From Polaromonas sp. UBA5171 (lineage in GTDB: Bacteria > Pseudomonadota > Gammaproteobacteria > Burkholderiales > Burkholderiaceae_C): a stretch of DNA of 38,044 nt. Each line of letters starts with the position of its first letter. Position 1 is the stretch's first letter. Below are positions 33,382-38,044 of this stretch, piece after piece. The DNA is taken from NCBI GenBank assembly GCA_002413395.1, contig DHWX01000109.1:16795-54838 (forward strand), read 5' to 3'. Position numbers and translations under genes: made by a program. The notes below the pieces were generated by a model that had not been told where the DNA came from, did no database searches, and saw only the letters and a list, made by a program, of their open reading frames with translations.

Positions 33382-33467
33382 ATGAATGCCCAAATGTCCC
33401 GTATGGAATGGGACGAAAGGTGAAGTTTGCCCTAAAGTTCGCACTATCCGAGGATCGGGGCATTCAT
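33382..33467. promoter_or_regulatory. Widely spaced 10-base inverted repeat in the araC-type/BASS divergent region
   Basis: ATGAATGCCC (33382-33391) and its exact reverse complement GGGCATTCAT (33458-33467) flank 66 bases. A second small hairpin, GTCCC / GGGAC, lies between them near 33396-33414. The pair sits midway between an AraC-type regulator and the operon it faces, so regulator half-sites are a reasonable reading. The function is inferred. Confidence 0.45.
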
Positions 33468-33513
33468 CGCCAGATGAAGCCACCCGCGCCCAAGCCCAAC
33501 GAGGAGACACGCC

Positions 33514-34443
33514 ATGGCACCGATTGATCAGGTACACCTGAGTTTTAACCCGCAGACCCTGACGCTGCTTAATGCCGTGCTCGGCCTGGTGATGTTCGGC
33601 GTGGCGCTTGAATTACGGGTTGAGGATTTCAGGATTGCGCTGCGCACACCCAAAGCGCTCGCGCTGGGCCTGTTTGGCCACCACATCCTGTTTCCGGCCA
33701 TGACCTATGTGCTGATCTTGATCCTGCGGCCCGAGCCCAGCATTGCGCTGGGCATGATTCTGGTGTCAGCCTGTCCGGCCGGACATATTTCCAACTTTCT
33801 GGTGCACCATGCACGCGGCAACACCGCGCTGTCGGTGAGCGTGAGCGCGCTGTCCACCGCGGTGGCCGTATTCATGACGCCGCTCAACTTTGCCTTCTGG
33901 GGCAACCTGAATCCGATTACTTCCGGGCTGATGAAGCAGGTGGCCATGAGCCCCTGGGAGATGCTCGAAGTCATCGTGATGCTGCTCGGCGTGCCGCTGG
34001 TTCTGGGCATGTCGGTGGCGCGCCGGTACCCGGCCTTTGCGCACCGGCTGCAACAGCCCATGAAGCTGCTGTCGCTGCTGATCCTGGTCGCTTTCATTGT
34101 GGGCACACTGGCGGCCAACTTTCAGCACTTCCTCAACTACATCCGGTGGGTGGTGGTGGTGGTCTTCATCCACAACCTGATGGCGCTGATCACGGGCTAC
34201 AGCCTGTCCACCCTGATCGGTCTGCCCGAGCGTGACCGCCGCGCCATCACGTTTGAGATGGGCATCCAGAACTCCGGGCTCGGACTGATCCTGATTTTCA
34301 ATTTCTTCGACGGCCTGGGGGGCATGGCGATTGTCACCGCATGGTGGGGCATCTGGCACATCGTGGCAGGCATGACGCTGGCGACCTACTGGAGAAGGCA
34401 TGACCCAAACAAAGCCTCGCTGGCAGCGAAGGGGCAAGCATGA
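33514..34443 (+). CDS. Bile acid:sodium symporter (BASS) family transporter
   Basis: This 309-residue carrier has about nine to ten hydrophobic helices. Family features are NAVLGLVMFGVALELRVEDF at helix 1, LVSACPAGHISNFLVHHARGN with the paired small and polar residues of the sodium-binding crossover, and ITFEMGIQNSGLGLILIF. BASS proteins import organic anions such as bile acids, pyruvate or pantoate with sodium. The ribosome-binding site GAGGAGA precedes the ATG. It is first in an operon with two dehydrogenase-type enzymes and a heme/propeller protein, so it probably imports the substrate they act on. Confidence 0.9.
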   Translation: MAPIDQVHLSFNPQTLTLLNAVLGLVMFGVALELRVEDFRIALRTPKALALGLFGHHILFPAMTYVLILILRPEPSIALGMILVSACPAGHISNFLVHHARGNTALSVSVSALSTAVAVFMTPLNFAFWGNLNPITSGLMKQVAMSPWEMLEVIVMLLGVPLVLGMSVARRYPAFAHRLQQPMKLLSLLILVAFIVGTLAANFQHFLNYIRWVVVVVFIHNLMALITGYSLSTLIGLPERDRRAITFEMGIQNSGLGLILIFNFFDGLGGMAIVTAWWGIWHIVAGMTLATYWRRHDPNKASLAAKGQA

Positions 34444-35411
34444 GCCGTGTCCTCATCACCGGCGGCGGCGGTTACCTGGGCAGTCAATTAGTGGCCCGTC
34501 TGGCTGCCATTCCTGCTGGCCAGCGGCCGGAAGTCATTGTGTCGCACGATATCCGCGCACCCAAAATGCGCCTGGACGGCGTGGCGTACGCCATCGCTGA
34601 CATCCGCGATCCGGCGGTCGCCGACATCATTGCTTCGCACCACATCACGACCGTGGTACACCTGGCATCCATCGTGACCCCTGGCAAGAACAGCAGCCGC
34701 GCATTTGAATACGACGTGGACGTCAACGGCACGCGCAACGTGCTGGAGGCCTGTGCGCGCCATGGTGTGCGGCGTATCGTGGTGTCGTCCAGCGGCGCAG
34801 CCTATGGTTACCACGCCGACAATCCCGCCTGGCTGACAGAGGACATGCCATTGCGCGGCAACGAAGTGTTTGCCTATTCGCATCACAAAAGGCTGGTGGA
34901 GGAAATTCTGGCCAATTACCGCCACAGCCACCCGGCACTGGAGCAGGTGGTACTGCGCATCGGTACCATCCTCGGTGCCACGGTGCACAACCAGATCACC
35001 GACCTGTTTGAAAAGCCCCGCCTGCTGGCGATTCGCGGCTCTGACAGTCCTTTTGTGTTCATCTGGGACCAGGACGTGGTGGGCGTCATCCTGCGCGCCA
35101 TTGCAGATGGTCCCCCGGGCATCTACAACGTGGCGGGCGACGGCGCGCTCACCATCCATCAGATCGCCCAACACCTGGGCAAGCGCTGCATTGAACTGCC
35201 GGCCGGGCTGCTGCGCACGGCGCTGGCCGTGCTCAAGCCGCTCGGGCTGACGCAATACGGTCCGGAGCAACTCGACTTTTTGCGCTACCGGCCGGTGCTG
35301 CTCAACACCAAACTCAAGACAGAGTTTGGCTACACCCCCACCTACACCTCTGCCGAAGTGTTCGATATCTATCGCCAGGCCAGAGTCCAGCAGCGCAGCG
35401 GAGGCAACTGA
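34440..35411 (+). CDS. NAD-dependent epimerase/dehydratase-type SDR
   Basis: This extended short-chain dehydrogenase of 323 residues has the nucleotide-binding motif ITGGGGYLGSQLVA. It also has DIRDPAVADI, VVHLASIVTPGKNSS, catalytic Ser in VVSSSGAAYG, and Tyr/Lys in FAYSHHKRLVEE. A late IYNVAGDGALTIHQIA is like that of UDP-sugar epimerase relatives, but many members reduce or isomerise non-sugar substrates such as 3-beta-hydroxysteroids. It overlaps the BASS gene by ATGA (34440-34443) and precedes the classical SDR by 2 bases, so the operon is tight. Confidence 0.88.
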   Translation: MSRVLITGGGGYLGSQLVARLAAIPAGQRPEVIVSHDIRAPKMRLDGVAYAIADIRDPAVADIIASHHITTVVHLASIVTPGKNSSRAFEYDVDVNGTRNVLEACARHGVRRIVVSSSGAAYGYHADNPAWLTEDMPLRGNEVFAYSHHKRLVEEILANYRHSHPALEQVVLRIGTILGATVHNQITDLFEKPRLLAIRGSDSPFVFIWDQDVVGVILRAIADGPPGIYNVAGDGALTIHQIAQHLGKRCIELPAGLLRTALAVLKPLGLTQYGPEQLDFLRYRPVLLNTKLKTEFGYTPTYTSAEVFDIYRQARVQQRSGGN

Positions 35412-35413
35412 CC

Positions 35414-36235
35414 ATGCGCACATTCGACGGACGCTGTGTGGTGATCACTGGCGCGGCCGGCGGCCTCGGGGCCGCTTTGGTGCGCGCATTCCGCCAGGTG
35501 GGTGCTCATGTGGTGGCGCTGGACCGCGACGAGCAGGCGCTACAGGCGCTGCAACACGAGGAATCGCAGCATGCCAAAACAGCCGTCCAACCCTTGATGA
35601 GCGTCATCTGCGACGTGACCAACTTCGCGGCCTGCGCCGCCGCCATGGCACAGGTCACGATCCGCTATGGCGGCATCGACGTACTGATCAACAACGCCGG
35701 AATATCCCACCGCAGCGCGTTTTCCAGCACCCAGGTTGAAGTATTGCGCCGGGTCATGGACGTCAACTTCTTTGGTGCGGTGCACTGCACGCGCGCGGCC
35801 ATCGACAGCTTGCGTGCGCGCCATGGCTTGATCATTGCCATCTCCAGTGTTGCAGGTTTTTCGCCCTTGATTGGCCGCACCGGTTACGCCGCCAGCAAGC
35901 ACGCGCTGCACGGTTTTTTTGACAGCCTGCGCACTGAAGTGGAAGACGACGGTGTGGGTGTGCTGATGGTGTGCCCCGCGTTCATTGACACCGGCATTGA
36001 CCGCGCCGCGCTGGGGCCGGATGGCCGAGCGGCCGCGCAGGCCCGTAAAACTACCGGTACCCCTACCCAGCCCGCTCAGGTGGCGATCGCTATTCTTGAT
36101 GCGGCACGCGCCGAAAGACGCCTGCTACTGTTTGGCGCAACCGCCAAAGCGGCGTGGTGGCTGTCAAAGTTGTGGCCGATGCACTATGCCGCAATGATGA
36201 AGCGCCGCTTGCGAGCAGAAATTTCCTCCGATTAA
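35414..36235 (+). CDS. Classical short-chain dehydrogenase/reductase
   Basis: This 273-residue SDR has cofactor motif TGAAGGLGAALVRAF, structural motif LINNAGIS, catalytic Ser in IAISSVAGF and Y-x-x-x-K in GYAASKHALHGF. The tail (LLLFGATAKAAWWLSKLWP, then MKRRLRAE) is hydrophobic then basic, which could associate it with the membrane. It probably oxidises or reduces a hydroxyl or carbonyl group on the compound imported by the BASS transporter. It lies two bases after the epimerase-like gene and 27 bases before the heme/propeller gene. Confidence 0.9.
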   Translation: MRTFDGRCVVITGAAGGLGAALVRAFRQVGAHVVALDRDEQALQALQHEESQHAKTAVQPLMSVICDVTNFAACAAAMAQVTIRYGGIDVLINNAGISHRSAFSSTQVEVLRRVMDVNFFGAVHCTRAAIDSLRARHGLIIAISSVAGFSPLIGRTGYAASKHALHGFFDSLRTEVEDDGVGVLMVCPAFIDTGIDRAALGPDGRAAAQARKTTGTPTQPAQVAIAILDAARAERRLLLFGATAKAAWWLSKLWPMHYAAMMKRRLRAEISSD

Positions 36236-36262
36236 AAAACATCCAAAACTGGAGACAGCAAC

Positions 36263-38044
36263 ATGAAAAAACTTTTGGGATTACTGGTCCTTCTTACCGG
36301 TGCAGCGCTAGCTGCGCAGGCCGCCGATTTTCAGGTTAACGGACCCGACGGCCAGCCGCTGCCGCTGGTGATGGTGACGCGCAGCGCCACGCAAGCGCTC
36401 CCGGTAGATGCATCTGACAATGGCTATCCGGCATCGGGTAAATTGCAGCAGGGCACCCTTGAGCACACCGGGTTCACCGACGCGCGCGGCCATGTGCACC
36501 TGGCCGATGCGCCAGGCACCATGCGCGTGCGGCTGCGCAAACCTGGCTACAAGGACCGCGTGATCGAGCCCGCCGCCCTGGGTCAGGCCGCGTCGTGGCA
36601 CATGGAAGCCGAGACCGACCCCAAGGCGCTGGCCGAACAGCGCCCGTCCAACGCCTGGACCTCGACCCTGCTGCCGGGCCGTGACAACCTGCGCAAGGAA
36701 TTCCTGTTGCAGTGCGGTTTCTGCCACCAGCAGGGCTCGGCGTTCCTGCGCCGTGAGCGCAGTGCCGAAGAATGGGCGACCGCCATCAAGCGCATGGTGC
36801 GTTACGGCGCACGCCTGTCCACCGAAGCCCAGAAGGAAATGCCCGCGCTGCTGGAAGCGCACTGGAAAGACATCCATGCCCATCCTGAAAAAGTCCCCGC
36901 TGGCACGCCGTGGACAGCAGCCTTGGCAAGCGCCACCATCACCGAGCTGCCGATTGGCGACCGCTTCTCGCAGATGCACGATTTTTTGCAACACAGCAAC
37001 GGCATGGTGTACGTGGGCGACAACCTGCAGGACCGCCTCTACGAAATCAACCTCCAGACAGGAGCTTACACCGTGTACCGGGTGCCGCCACAGCCGGGTG
37101 ACGTATTGGGCGGCCTGCTGACCGGGCGCTTGCGCGATTTTCCCAAGCACGAAACCTACCAGGGCATCCACTCTCTGGTGGAAGCGCCACGCGATGGCCA
37201 CATCTTCATCACGGCTTCATATCAGCGACGCCTGATTGAGTTTGACCCTCAAACCAAACACTTCACCGCGCATGAGATGAACACCGGTTTTTATCCGCAC
37301 ACCGTGCGCATGGATGCCAAAGACCGGGTCTGGTTCACGCTGGCGCTTTCGAACCAGGTGGCCATGTTTGACCGTGCCACGGGCAAGTTCACCACCTACG
37401 ACCTGCCATTTCGCAGTTTCATGGAAAAGCTCACAGTCAAACTCACACCCTTCTTTTTCAAGCTGATCGGCTGGGGAATCCCGGTGGCAAACTGGGTGAA
37501 GATTGACCATGTTTCCACTGGTGTTCCATTGCCCTACGGCATTGACATCACGCCCGATGGCAAGGTCTGGATCGCACGGCTGCACACCAACGAAATCGCG
37601 ACCATCGATCCTGACACCGGCACGGTGACCATGATCCCCACACCGCTCAAGGCCCCGCGCCGCCTGCGCGCAGACCGCGACGGCAACCTGTGGATCGCAA
37701 TGTACAACGAATCAACCATCCTGCGTTACGAACCCGCCACTGCCAGATTCACCCGATTCCAGTTGCCGGTGCAACCGGTTGGCAGCGACACTCCTTACTC
37801 ACTCAACGTGGACCGCAAGCGCCAGCAGGTGTGGGTCAACGGCACCAACTCCGACAGTGTGTACCGGCTTGACATTGCAACAAACCAGTGGACGAACTTT
37901 CCGCTGCCGCGCCATGCGACCTTCACGCGTGATGTGGAATTCACCGCTAATGGCCACGTCCTGCTGTCGAGCGCCAGCTTTCCGTCCTGGCACATTGAGG
38001 ATGCGCAGCCGACGCTGATTGAACTGGCACCAGCCGGTAACGCG
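36263..38044 (+). CDS. Periplasmic c-type-heme / Vgb-like beta-propeller protein (partial, C-terminus off the right edge)
   Basis: 594 codons are present with no stop. A signal peptide (KKLLGLLVLLTGAALAAQA, cleavage before ADFQV) is followed by a carboxypeptidase-regulatory-like beta-sandwich (about 22-110, GFTDARGHVHLADAPGTMRV). Next is a single heme-c motif CGFCH at residues 151-155, then at least six propeller blades. The blades have the virginiamycin B lyase-like pattern, for example GHIFITASYQRRLIEFDPQT, DRVWFTLALSNQVAMFDRAT, GKVWIARLHTNEIATIDPDT and GNLWIAMYNESTILRYEPAT. A hydrophobic insertion (LTPFFFKLIGWGIPVANWV) interrupts the blades. The ribosome-binding site GGAGA is well placed. 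Virginiamycin lyase itself has no heme, so an electron-transfer or oxidative role is inferred. It is last visible in the BASS operon; the substrate is unknown. Confidence 0.82.
   Translation, partial: MKKLLGLLVLLTGAALAAQAADFQVNGPDGQPLPLVMVTRSATQALPVDASDNGYPASGKLQQGTLEHTGFTDARGHVHLADAPGTMRVRLRKPGYKDRVIEPAALGQAASWHMEAETDPKALAEQRPSNAWTSTLLPGRDNLRKEFLLQCGFCHQQGSAFLRRERSAEEWATAIKRMVRYGARLSTEAQKEMPALLEAHWKDIHAHPEKVPAGTPWTAALASATITELPIGDRFSQMHDFLQHSNGMVYVGDNLQDRLYEINLQTGAYTVYRVPPQPGDVLGGLLTGRLRDFPKHETYQGIHSLVEAPRDGHIFITASYQRRLIEFDPQTKHFTAHEMNTGFYPHTVRMDAKDRVWFTLALSNQVAMFDRATGKFTTYDLPFRSFMEKLTVKLTPFFFKLIGWGIPVANWVKIDHVSTGVPLPYGIDITPDGKVWIARLHTNEIATIDPDTGTVTMIPTPLKAPRRLRADRDGNLWIAMYNESTILRYEPATARFTRFQLPVQPVGSDTPYSLNVDRKRQQVWVNGTNSDSVYRLDIATNQWTNFPLPRHATFTRDVEFTANGHVLLSSASFPSWHIEDAQPTLIELAPAGNA

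Overview
The window reads as a chromosomal segment of a betaproteobacterium of the order Burkholderiales, most likely family Comamonadaceae (Polaromonas/Rhodoferax/Variovorax-like). This rests on the GC-rich, tightly packed genes, on recognisable family members (TAXI-type TRAP system, selenoneine genes, queG/tsaE/amiC/mutL/miaA block) and on the style of the proteins. No database search was possible. No rRNA, tRNA, CRISPR array, insertion sequence or prophage was seen.

Layout. 1-3557: left-edge partial molybdenum hydroxylase of the form II CoxL type with its 2Fe-2S subunit, divergent from an AcoR-like regulator that lacks the sigma-54 ATPase domain. 3618-4716: periplasmic copper chaperone (PCuAC) behind a DUF2946 protein. 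4766-8306: tungstate ABC transporter tupBCA with 4-base overlaps, divergent from a ModE-like regulator with a periplasmic-binding-like domain. 8327-11768: selenoneine biosynthesis locus, senA divergent from senB-senC. 11769-12269: a 500-bp gene-poor gap with a possible gene remnant. 12270-15477: cyclopropane-fatty-acid synthase-like methyltransferase, xerD and an AEC-family transporter.

15769-21060: a probable catabolic module. A TAXI solute-binding protein, a fused TRAP permease and a DUF1850 protein face a DapA-family lyase and an RraA-like aldolase across a strong stem-loop. 21182-29110: housekeeping block with queG, tsaE, amiC, dedA, mutL, a Bcr/CflA-type exporter and miaA. 29107-32348: ABC ATPase plus a large FtsX-type permease, translationally coupled to miaA. 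32364-38044: an AraC-type regulator divergent from an operon of a BASS transporter, an epimerase-like SDR, a classical SDR and a right-edge partial periplasmic protein that joins a c-type heme site to a Vgb-like beta-propeller.

Three genes (senA, the RraA-like gene and mutL) each carry one extra base that splits the reading frame. They may be real lesions or sequence errors; reads are needed to tell. The most notable systems are the selenoneine locus, whose last enzyme is broken as sequenced, and the heme/beta-propeller operon at the right edge, whose substrate I cannot name.
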